DNA of 42,647 nt from Candidatus Uhrbacteria bacterium (GTDB lineage: Bacteria > Patescibacteriota > Patescibacteriia > UBA9934): positions 1 through 42,647 of the forward strand of contig JABJOE010000004.1 in NCBI GenBank assembly GCA_018664485.1. Direction: 5' to 3'. This document shows, one piece after another, positions 1 to 8,406 of the stretch (the first letter of the stretch is position 1; the number at the start of each line of letters is the position of its first letter). The notes under the pieces were generated by a model. It saw nothing but the letters and a program-made list of their open reading frames with translations, did no database searches and was not told the origin of the DNA. The translations under genes and the position numbers were made by a program.

Positions 1-3
1 ATC

Positions 4-78
4 TGTCGGCTTATGGGTCCCGACACACTTCGTCAACGTACCTTTAGTACGTATCCTAGTGTGCCACCCATGCACCGA
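4..78 (+). repeat. Nested-hairpin intergenic repeat, copy E1 (truncated by window edge)
   Basis: TCGG(6-9)/CCGA(75-78), TGGGT(14-18)/ACCCA(66-70), CACAC(24-28)/GTGTG(59-63), ACGTAC(36-41)/GTACGT(47-52) nest as one long hairpin; near-identical to 16777-16852. Confidence 0.7.
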
Positions 79-425
79 AATCTCATCCAACAAAATGCAG
101 AGATCTACGATGTGGGCGACTTGCGGGGTCGTAACCCCGGTACTCGATGTCGTACAGTAGGTACGACTTACTTTATTCCTCGCTATTCACCCGTACCTCA
201 TTCAATACAGTTAGCAGATACGATTTATTTTACTTCGCTCCTCGCTACGCACTGATATCTCATCCCATATAATGGACAGGGTTATATGTTGGCGACCTTT
301 TGGCTTGCGGGTTAGATTTAGCTGCGTAGCCATACAGATACCTTATTTTTGTTGTACGTAGACCTGTCGCGATAGCTTCACAAGGACCTTGATTATTTAG
401 GAGGAATCGTTTAACCTAGGTCTAT

Positions 426-1100
426 ATGACTAAGAAAAATACACTTTTTGTAGTAGCGGTTCTTGTGTTGATTGTTATTTTTGGCATTCAATGGCAGGGG
501 GGTACTACATCACAAGAGTTAGTTACACAGGTTGATGTTCAGATAGAGGATGATCTTAGGTTCTTTATTGAAAATGAACTAAATGTTTGGGAGTCGGCAC
601 TTGCGGCCCATGATCGTGTAGGTGCAGAGCCAGATTTAAATCTACTTCTATTAGTTGCCTTCAACGCTAAGCATTTAGGGAACCTAGAGCTTGCAAAGGA
701 GACATATGATAGATATTTTGAGACGCATACTACAAACTACACAGTTTACAGTAACTATGGTAGCGTTCTTAGATTGATGGGTGATTTGGAGGGTTCTGCA
801 AGGGCCTATAGACAGGCTATAGCACTTGATCCAGACATAGAGGCTTTTTATATGAGTCTGGTTCGCGTTTTGGATGAAATGGGACTTCACGAGGAGGTAG
901 AGGATGTGTACAAAGATGCGATTAATGAGATCGGTCAGACGAGAGCGCTTTTAGTGGCTTTAGCTGAGTGGTACGAAGAGCAGGGTGATTGTGAGAAGGC
1001 GATCAGTCATTATGAAGTAGCATTTGATTTAGCTGAAACTGAGGGTATTGCAGATGCTGTAGCGAAAGACCTGGCTGCTGTTGAAGCATCTTGCAAGTAG
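426..1100 (+). CDS. TPR-repeat protein with N-terminal membrane anchor
   Basis: ORF; N-terminal hydrophobic helix; TPR-like repeats (YSNYGSVLRLMGDLEGSARAYRQAIALDPDIE). Confidence 0.8.
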   Translation: MTKKNTLFVVAVLVLIVIFGIQWQGGTTSQELVTQVDVQIEDDLRFFIENELNVWESALAAHDRVGAEPDLNLLLLVAFNAKHLGNLELAKETYDRYFETHTTNYTVYSNYGSVLRLMGDLEGSARAYRQAIALDPDIEAFYMSLVRVLDEMGLHEEVEDVYKDAINEIGQTRALLVALAEWYEEQGDCEKAISHYEVAFDLAETEGIADAVAKDLAAVEASCK

Positions 1101-1148
1101 TAACAGTATCTTGCGCCATATCGCGCTACAATATGATAAAATAGATCC

Positions 1149-2831
1149 GTGCATTTAGCAGGAATAACTAGGTTCCAGCGCGCGGTGACGATTGGACTCA
1201 TCGGCCTTTTATGGCTGAGTCCAATCTTTTTGTTTGCGAAAGAACCTAATGACGAAGATTTTGATGAACAGTGGTATTTGGAACAGGTTGATTCTACAGG
1301 CGCATGGGATGATGAAACAGGATCATCTAACGTTGTTATTGCTGTTTTAGATACAGGAGTATTCCTCGAGCATCCGGATCTGCAGCCTAATATTTGGCAG
1401 AATGACGGGGAGATTCCAGATAACGGAATAGATGATGACGGAAACGGATTCATCGATGATATATCTGGATGGGATTTTGTTGATGAGGATAATGACGCAA
1501 ACCCTGACGTAAGCGCTGACGCGGATGTGAGTGCAATATCTCACGGCACAGTCATCGCCGGTATTATTGGAGCGCAAGGAAATAATGCGGAGGGGGTTAC
1601 GGGTGTTATGTGGGATGTGGAAATTATGTCCGTGCGCATGCTTGATAAGGATGGTGTTGGAAGCTCTATTGATGCTGCAAGTGCTGTCTACTATGCGATT
1701 GATAATGGGGCTGACGTAATAAACTTAAGTTTTTCAGGTGAGGTAAATGATCCAAAATTAAAAGAGGCTATTGGAGAGGCGTATGATGCTGGAGTTGTTG
1801 TTGTGGCTGCGCTCGGTAATGAATCAAAGAATGTTGATAACAATCCAGTATATCCAGCTTGTTATAAGAACGGGTCTGAAGATTGGGTGATCGGTGTAGC
1901 TGCGACAACTAAGGATGATAAAAAGTCTACATTTTCAAACTACGGAAAAAATTGTACAGACATTAGTGCTCCCGGAGAGAGTATGTATAACGTCCAGTAC
2001 TATGAATTAGGTACGTCTGACGATGCATATGCTGGCGGATGGAGTGGTACCTCGGTAGCCTCACCGGTCGTTGCAGGTGCGGCGGGACTATTGTTGTCGG
2101 CATACCCAAGTCTTACGCCAGAAGATGTCCGAACTGTTTTAAAATTATCAGTTGATCCATTGAATAATGGAGAGTTTGTAAATAGGCTTGGAGCAGGACG
2201 TTTGAATATTGAAACAGCACTTTCTGTTGCTGCAAGTTTTGTCGATGAAGAAGATGAATCTGATGAGGATGAAGACGAAGATGAGGGAGACGAAGTATTA
2301 GATCCACTACTTGTAGTTGAGGCAGGCGAGGGTGTGTCTCCAGTAACGGGTGAACCTGAGGAAGTTACCGAGGTCTATTCCGGTGACTATATTACGAGCC
2401 CATCATATTCAACCGTTTACTATGTGACGCAAGACGGTGCGCGCCGACCGTTCATGGATGCAAAAACATTCTTTACTTACGAAGATTCGTTTGATGCTGT
2501 AAAAGAAGTAACGGATGCGACATTGCCTGAGCTTTCATTCGCAGGCTTGATGCTACCAAAGGCTGGCGTGGTGCTTGTGAAGATTCAGAGCGCGTCGACC
2601 GTTTATGCATTGGCAGAAAATAGCGACGATCCGTTCGCCCCGGCTTTGCGAGAAATCGAAACTGAGGAGATTGCAAATGCTTTGTATGGAAGTAACTGGG
2701 CGGATTATGTGATCGATGTTGAGTCTACGTTCTTTGGAAAATTTGCATCAGAAGATCCGATGGAGGATGATGAAGATGTTGATAAAACTATTATGAAAAC
2801 GCGAGCTGAATTAACAGCGCTTGCTCAATAA
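1149..2831 (+). CDS. Secreted subtilisin-like serine protease (S8) with C-terminal surface-type domain
   Basis: GTG start, signal peptide; catalytic motifs VLDTGVFLEHPD, SHGTVIAGI, GGWSGTSVASPVVAG; Asp/Glu linker; C-terminal YYVTQDGARRPFMDAKTFFTY...ALYGSNWADYVIDVESTFFGKF. Confidence 0.9.
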   Translation: MHLAGITRFQRAVTIGLIGLLWLSPIFLFAKEPNDEDFDEQWYLEQVDSTGAWDDETGSSNVVIAVLDTGVFLEHPDLQPNIWQNDGEIPDNGIDDDGNGFIDDISGWDFVDEDNDANPDVSADADVSAISHGTVIAGIIGAQGNNAEGVTGVMWDVEIMSVRMLDKDGVGSSIDAASAVYYAIDNGADVINLSFSGEVNDPKLKEAIGEAYDAGVVVVAALGNESKNVDNNPVYPACYKNGSEDWVIGVAATTKDDKKSTFSNYGKNCTDISAPGESMYNVQYYELGTSDDAYAGGWSGTSVASPVVAGAAGLLLSAYPSLTPEDVRTVLKLSVDPLNNGEFVNRLGAGRLNIETALSVAASFVDEEDESDEDEDEDEGDEVLDPLLVVEAGEGVSPVTGEPEEVTEVYSGDYITSPSYSTVYYVTQDGARRPFMDAKTFFTYEDSFDAVKEVTDATLPELSFAGLMLPKAGVVLVKIQSASTVYALAENSDDPFAPALREIETEEIANALYGSNWADYVIDVESTFFGKFASEDPMEDDEDVDKTIMKTRAELTALAQ

Positions 2832-2840
2832 TATATACGT

Positions 2841-3848
2841 ATGTCTGATAAGCCAATTGCAGTAGTAGCGGGAGGTGCCGGTTTTATTGGTTCTTTCCTG
2901 TGTGAAGCTTTGTTGAAAGAGGGCAAGAGAGTGATTTGTATTGATAACTTTAGTACCAGTCATGTTCGAAACATCGAGCCTTATTTGAGACATGCAGATT
3001 TTCAATTTCTTCGTCTTGATATTAACGAGCCGATTGATCTAGAATCTTTTGCCGAGCTTGAGCCTTTCAAGGTTAAGTTTTCGGGCGTGCAGGAGATTTA
3101 CCATTTAGCAGTTCCAACGTCTATAAAACACTTTGATGACTATAGAATTCAAACTTTGCTATCAAGCTCAATTGGTACAAAGAATATTTTAGATTTGGCC
3201 GTGAAGTACAAGGCGCGCGTTCTTCTTGCGTCTAGTTCCGTGGTTTACGGTGGGCGTACGAAAGACGTTACGGTTTTTCAAGAGGATTACAGAGGTATAG
3301 TCGATCATCTTACTCCGCGTGCATGTTATGACGAGGGTAAGCGGTTTGCCGAGACTATGTTTTACACGTATGCGCAGGCGCAGGGGGTTGAGTCACGTAT
3401 TGCTCGAATTTTTAGAACTTACGGACCTCGTATGCCACTCTTTGATGGGCATCAGATTCCGGACTTCATTATGTCTGCATTGAATGACGAAGAAGTAGTA
3501 ATCAATGGAAACAAAGATTTCAAAACATCTATGGTTTACGTGACCGATGTTGTTGATGGTCTTATGCGTTTGATGAAAGCTAAATCAGATCCGGGTCCAG
3601 TGAATATTGGAAGTGACGTTGATTTGTTGTTGGCGGATGTTGCAAAGAAAATTGTTGAAATGTCTAATTCGTCATCTGAGATTATCTTTAAAGATGAGCT
3701 GTTGTTTTTGACAGAGATTGGACTACCATCAATCGTTAAGGTGAAAGAAAAATTGTCTTGGTTCCCGGTTGTGCTTTTGGATGACGGACTTAAGAAAACT
3801 ATTGATTATATTCGAGCAAACAAGATTTTGCTCACAAACGGGTCGTAG
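2841..3848 (+). CDS. NAD-dependent nucleotide-sugar epimerase/dehydratase (SDR)
   Basis: GGAGFIGSFLCEALL Rossmann motif; SSSVVYGG; YDEGKRFAE (YxxxK). Confidence 0.88.
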   Translation: MSDKPIAVVAGGAGFIGSFLCEALLKEGKRVICIDNFSTSHVRNIEPYLRHADFQFLRLDINEPIDLESFAELEPFKVKFSGVQEIYHLAVPTSIKHFDDYRIQTLLSSSIGTKNILDLAVKYKARVLLASSSVVYGGRTKDVTVFQEDYRGIVDHLTPRACYDEGKRFAETMFYTYAQAQGVESRIARIFRTYGPRMPLFDGHQIPDFIMSALNDEEVVINGNKDFKTSMVYVTDVVDGLMRLMKAKSDPGPVNIGSDVDLLLADVAKKIVEMSNSSSEIIFKDELLFLTEIGLPSIVKVKEKLSWFPVVLLDDGLKKTIDYIRANKILLTNGS

Positions 3849-3996
3849 CATGAATATGGGCCGTGAGCTCGCATCATCAGCTTCCGTTGGTCGGCCACTT
3901 TAGAACTTTGCCGTACCAGCCGGCGGTCTGATAATCCAAGCTTCGGCCTACTGCTCTTTGGCTTGACCCGGTTGCTCGCTTTGATAGGGTATAGAT

Positions 3997-4674
3997 ATGA
4001 AGGTAGTTGCAGTTATTCCAGCATATAATGAACAAGGTCGTATTGGCGCTGCTGTGCGCGATGCGGCCATGTTTTGCTCAAATGTGGTAGTAGTTGACGA
4101 TTATTCCGCTGATAACGGAGGTGAGGAGGCTCGTGAGGCTGGGGCGCATGTTTTGCGGCATATTATCAATAGGGGTCAGGGCGCATCGCTTCAAACCGGC
4201 ACAGACTATGCAGTGGCGCATTTGGAGGCCGACGTGGTAGTTCATTTCGATGCAGATGGACAGATGCAGGGTAAGGATATTCCAGAGATGGTGAAGCCGA
4301 TAATAGAGGGTGAGGCCGACATTGTTCTTGGATCACGCTTTCTTGGAGTGAAGGCGAATATACCGATAACCCGATGGGTTGTACTCAAGCTCGGTCTTTT
4401 ATTCACGATGGCTGTGTCAGGAATTCGAGTTACGGATACTCATAATGGATTCCGTGCGCTCTCTCGTCATGCAGCAACGTCTATGCGGATTACATTAGAT
4501 CGCATGGCCCACGCTTCAGAAGTATTGGACTTGATAAAAATGAGAAACCTAAGACACGTAGAGCGGCCGGTTGACATTCGTTATTCAGAAGAGACATTAG
4601 CGAAAGGGCAGTCGTCTTTGGGCGCTATCACAATTGTTAAAGATATTCTAAAGGGTAAGTTTTTCGATATATGA
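3997..4674 (+). CDS. Family 2 glycosyltransferase (dolichyl-phosphate-mannose synthase-like)
   Basis: VIPAYNEQGRIG, VVVDDYSADNGG, HFDADGQMQGKDIPEM, VLGSRFLG. Confidence 0.88.
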   Translation: MKVVAVIPAYNEQGRIGAAVRDAAMFCSNVVVVDDYSADNGGEEAREAGAHVLRHIINRGQGASLQTGTDYAVAHLEADVVVHFDADGQMQGKDIPEMVKPIIEGEADIVLGSRFLGVKANIPITRWVVLKLGLLFTMAVSGIRVTDTHNGFRALSRHAATSMRITLDRMAHASEVLDLIKMRNLRHVERPVDIRYSEETLAKGQSSLGAITIVKDILKGKFFDI

Positions 4675-5003
4675 TTTTTCAAATTATTCTAGTTGCGTTT
4701 GCTCTGTTTGCTATCGCGCATGTATTTCGTCAGCACCGTAAGCAGAAGGTGAGCGTTCATTGGCTTGTGATGTGGACAATCCTTTGGTTGCTTGTTATTG
4801 GTGCAGCAATGGCTCCGCAGACGACAGATATACTTGCCCAAAAGTTGGGCGTTGAGAGAGGTGCTGACCTTATTGTATACAGTGCCGTGGTTATCTTGAT
4901 ATACGGAATGTACCGAATGTATGTTCGCGTTGGTAGAGTCGAGCGAGAGATGACTGAACTTGTAAGAAAAGTGGCTATCGATAAAGCTGATAAACCAGAG
5001 TAG
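4671..5003 (+). CDS. DUF2304-like small membrane protein
   Basis: Overlaps upstream GT2 by ATGA; three predicted TMs; typical partner of GT2. Confidence 0.7.
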   Translation: MIFQIILVAFALFAIAHVFRQHRKQKVSVHWLVMWTILWLLVIGAAMAPQTTDILAQKLGVERGADLIVYSAVVILIYGMYRMYVRVGRVEREMTELVRKVAIDKADKPE

Positions 5004-5013
5004 AAACATTTTT

Positions 5014-6093
5014 GTGCAACCACGTGTAGCGATTATATATCTTTGTTATGGGAACCTCAGGCATCTGTCCGAGGTTGTTTCTTCGTGGGCTGAGCAGGAA
5101 TATCCAAAAGATAGAACAGCGATTGTCATGATTCCAAATGGTTCTCCTGACGGCATAGCTGATGTTATTCGCTCCGAAGTTTTGCCACGTGCCGGGAAGG
5201 ATTTGCCTAACGAATTGGTTTTATTAGATAACGGTGAGAACGGTGGATTTGCAGCAGGAAATAACCAGGGCATACGTTGGGCGCAAGATAACGGGTATGA
5301 TTACGTGTATCTCAATAACGGTGATTTAAAATTAGACCCACACACTATCAGTCATGTTGTTGATATGGCAGAGTCTGATGATAATGTCGGAGCTGTACAA
5401 TCTTTAGTTTTGTTCTGGGATGATCACGAAAAAGTGAATACGACAGGAGGGATGATCCATATTGGCGGGTACGGCTATGCTCGCGATAATGGAAGGCAAC
5501 TAAGTGAAATTGATAGAAAAGATGGTGAAGAGATCATGTATCCGTCAGGTGCCGCTACCTTGTATCGAGTGTCAGCACTTAACAAAGTAGGTTTGTTGGA
5601 GGAGGGGTTTTTCATGTATCACGAAGATTTGGAGCTTGGACTAAGGTTGCGCATTGCTGGATTTAAAAATCTTCTTTCAATGAAGTCAAGAACGTTTCAT
5701 GATTATCAATTTTCTCGGAACCCCAAGAAGTTCCAGTGGATGGAGACTTATAGATGGGTTGTGATGGTAGCGTATTTAAAGCCGATGAGTGTTTTGCTGT
5801 GGATTCCGTTTGCGGTATTTATTGAGTTGGGCTCTTGGGCAATGTCGATAAAAGGAGGATGGGTTGGGTCGAAGTGGAAATCATTTTGTGACATAAATCG
5901 TGTGTCTACCATAAAACTAATACACAAGATCAAGTCCAGACAAAGGCAAGTTCGCGTTATCAAAGATAGGGATTGGTTACGCGATGTTACAGGGAAGATC
6001 GAAGACCAAGAAACGGAGTCGACTTTAATGAGAGTTGCAAACGCGGTAATCGATCCGTTGTGGCGTTTGGTACGTACTGTTATTTTTTGGTAG
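5014..6093 (+). CDS. Family 2 glycosyltransferase (rhamnosyltransferase-like)
   Basis: GENGGFAAGNNQGI, YLNNGDLKLDP, GLLEEGFFMYHEDLELGLRLRIAGF. Confidence 0.88.
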   Translation: MQPRVAIIYLCYGNLRHLSEVVSSWAEQEYPKDRTAIVMIPNGSPDGIADVIRSEVLPRAGKDLPNELVLLDNGENGGFAAGNNQGIRWAQDNGYDYVYLNNGDLKLDPHTISHVVDMAESDDNVGAVQSLVLFWDDHEKVNTTGGMIHIGGYGYARDNGRQLSEIDRKDGEEIMYPSGAATLYRVSALNKVGLLEEGFFMYHEDLELGLRLRIAGFKNLLSMKSRTFHDYQFSRNPKKFQWMETYRWVVMVAYLKPMSVLLWIPFAVFIELGSWAMSIKGGWVGSKWKSFCDINRVSTIKLIHKIKSRQRQVRVIKDRDWLRDVTGKIEDQETESTLMRVANAVIDPLWRLVRTVIFW

Positions 6094-6097
6094 TGAT

Positions 6098-7189
6098 ATG
6101 AAAATTGGAATGGTAACACCAGTTTACCCTCCGTACCGAGGCGGTATCGGTGAGGTGGCACGAAGAGAGTCCCGGGCTCTGCGAGAGCGAGGTTTAGATG
6201 TTGAGGTATTTATACCCACTCCGGACAAAGAATATATTCCAAAGGATGACGGTGTGACAATCGTTAAGCCTTTTTGGCGGAATGGCCACACGTCTATTTT
6301 ACCGCAACTTTTTTGGAAACTTCGTAATGTGGATAGTATTTATTTACACTATCCGTTTTATGGGGCGGAGATATTTTCGCTATTAGCGGCGGTTGTTTGG
6401 CGAAAGGATTTGATTTTACGCTATCATATGCAGGCTAATGTTAGGGGGTGGCGTAAAGCTGTATTTTATATTCACCGCTTACTTCTTGAACCGATTATTT
6501 TCAAAGCTTCTCGTGCCGTTTTTGTTAGTTCACTAGACTATGCAAATTCAACAGGGGTGCGTACAGGTAAGATGAGAGAGATTCCATTTGGTGTAGATAC
6601 ATCTTTGTTTGCTCCTCGAAAAACAAAGGGTAATGAGGGGGTCGCGTTTTTATTTGTTGGAGGAATGGACAGGCCGCATTATTTTAAGGGAGTCCCAACT
6701 CTTTTGAAGGCACTTGCAACACTTCCAGACACACCTTGGAGCCTGACGTTGATTGGGGATGGGGAGTTGCGTTCGTCATACGAAGATTTGGCACGTACAT
6801 ATGATGTTCAGGATCGAGTTAAGTTTTTAGGGAGCTGCACTCAGGAGGATCTAATAGATGAGTTCCAAAAAGCAGATGTACATATCTTGCCGTCTGTTAA
6901 TCAGTCAGAGGCATTTGGCCTAGTTACGCTCGAGGCTGCGGCATGCGGATCTGCGTCTATTGTGAGTGATTTGCCAGGTGTCCGAACACTCGTAAAAGAC
7001 GGTGAAACTGGATATATTGTAAAACCAGGGCATGTTGGGGATCTGAGTGCAGCGTTGATTAAATGTTTAGGGGATAGACAGAACGTGGCTAAGATGGGCC
7101 AAGAAGCACGCAGTATGATCGAGCAAAAGTATTCAGAAGACAAGGTTATGGATGTATTATTTGAGCAATATAGTAAGATAACATCATGA
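6098..7189 (+). CDS. Family 4 glycosyltransferase
   Basis: YPPYRGGIGEVA N-terminus; FVGGMDRPHYFKGVPTLLKA; SEAFGLVTLEAAACG E-x7-E motif. Confidence 0.88.
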   Translation: MKIGMVTPVYPPYRGGIGEVARRESRALRERGLDVEVFIPTPDKEYIPKDDGVTIVKPFWRNGHTSILPQLFWKLRNVDSIYLHYPFYGAEIFSLLAAVVWRKDLILRYHMQANVRGWRKAVFYIHRLLLEPIIFKASRAVFVSSLDYANSTGVRTGKMREIPFGVDTSLFAPRKTKGNEGVAFLFVGGMDRPHYFKGVPTLLKALATLPDTPWSLTLIGDGELRSSYEDLARTYDVQDRVKFLGSCTQEDLIDEFQKADVHILPSVNQSEAFGLVTLEAAACGSASIVSDLPGVRTLVKDGETGYIVKPGHVGDLSAALIKCLGDRQNVAKMGQEARSMIEQKYSEDKVMDVLFEQYSKITS

Positions 7190-8397
7190 AAATCGGAATA
7201 ATCTCTAATTTATACCCGCCATATCAACGAGGAGGTGCCGAGAACGTTGTGGTGCGTACAGTCGAGTCCCTCGTGAATATGGGGCACGATGTTTTTGTCA
7301 TATCTGGACGACCGAGAAAAGAGACTAATCAAATTGATTTTGATAAAAATACAGCAGAGAGAATCTATAGATTTTTTCCTCCGAATGTTTATTTTCTTTT
7401 AGATGATCATAAATACATGTGGCCAATCCGTTTGGTTTGGCACGTCATTGATACTCTTTCCGGTTTTGGAAAGCGAAGGATTGGGAATATTCTAGACAAT
7501 GAAGAGCCAGATATTGTTATCACTCATAACCTTAAGGGGATCGGTCTACGTATTCCTCAAGCTATCCAGTCACGTAATATTCCGCATGTTCATGTAATGC
7601 ATGATTTGCAGTTAGTCATTCCGTCTGGTTTGGTGATTGCAGGAAAGGAGAAGTTATCGATTTTTTCAAAAGCATCTTACAAGGTTTATCAGGCTTTATG
7701 TAAATGGGCCTTTGGATTACCGAACTTGGTATTATTCCCATCAAATTTTTTGTTGGACTATTACAAGAAGAATAATTTTTTCGGTAAATCAGATTGTGTT
7801 GTAATGCAGAACCCAGCGCCTGATTTTAAACCTACAGCTCGCGCAAGGCGTACTCCAGGTCCATTGCGATTACTATTCGTAGGGCAACTTGAAAGTCACA
7901 AAGGTATAGAGTTTTTAATGAACGCTTATGAAAAGCTTTCTTTCCCTGCTCAACTTATTATTGCGGGTGAAGGTACGATGAGAGATGAGGTCAGACGTCG
8001 TGCAAAGCTTGATAAAAGTGTTAGTTACCTAGGATATATTTCAACTTCACAGCTTGTAAACTGCCTTGGTGTCGTCGATGCTGTAGTTGTTCCGTCGTTG
8101 TGTTATGAGAACTCTCCAACAGTTATATACGAGGCGTTAGAGGCTGGAATTCCTGTTTTAGCGTCTGACATTGGTGGGGTGGGAGAACTTGTTCAGGACG
8201 GTAGGAACGGTTTTTTGTTCAAGCCAGGGTCGCAGGAGAGCTTTATTGAGAAAATGGAAGTGATGGATAGTAAAAAGGAAATTTTCTTCCGTGCGCAAGA
8301 TGATATTGCACGCACAGTAGCTCCCTATGCTTTGAAAATTTATACTGATGCACTCGTAAATAAATTGAAAGAGGTTATTAATTCTAAGAAGGCTTAG
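7186..8397 (+). CDS. Family 4 glycosyltransferase
   Basis: YPPYQRGGAENVV; LLFVGQLESHKGIEFLMNAYEKL; ENSPTVIYEALEAGIPVLASDIGG; ATGA overlap with upstream. Confidence 0.88.
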   Translation: MKIGIISNLYPPYQRGGAENVVVRTVESLVNMGHDVFVISGRPRKETNQIDFDKNTAERIYRFFPPNVYFLLDDHKYMWPIRLVWHVIDTLSGFGKRRIGNILDNEEPDIVITHNLKGIGLRIPQAIQSRNIPHVHVMHDLQLVIPSGLVIAGKEKLSIFSKASYKVYQALCKWAFGLPNLVLFPSNFLLDYYKKNNFFGKSDCVVMQNPAPDFKPTARARRTPGPLRLLFVGQLESHKGIEFLMNAYEKLSFPAQLIIAGEGTMRDEVRRRAKLDKSVSYLGYISTSQLVNCLGVVDAVVVPSLCYENSPTVIYEALEAGIPVLASDIGGVGELVQDGRNGFLFKPGSQESFIEKMEVMDSKKEIFFRAQDDIARTVAPYALKIYTDALVNKLKEVINSKKA

Positions 8398-8406
8398 TAG
8401 TTAAGT

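Noticed and set aside
13-255. 80-aa ORF at window start
   Set aside because: Lies over the structured hairpin repeat E1 with no RBS; composition explained by palindromes.
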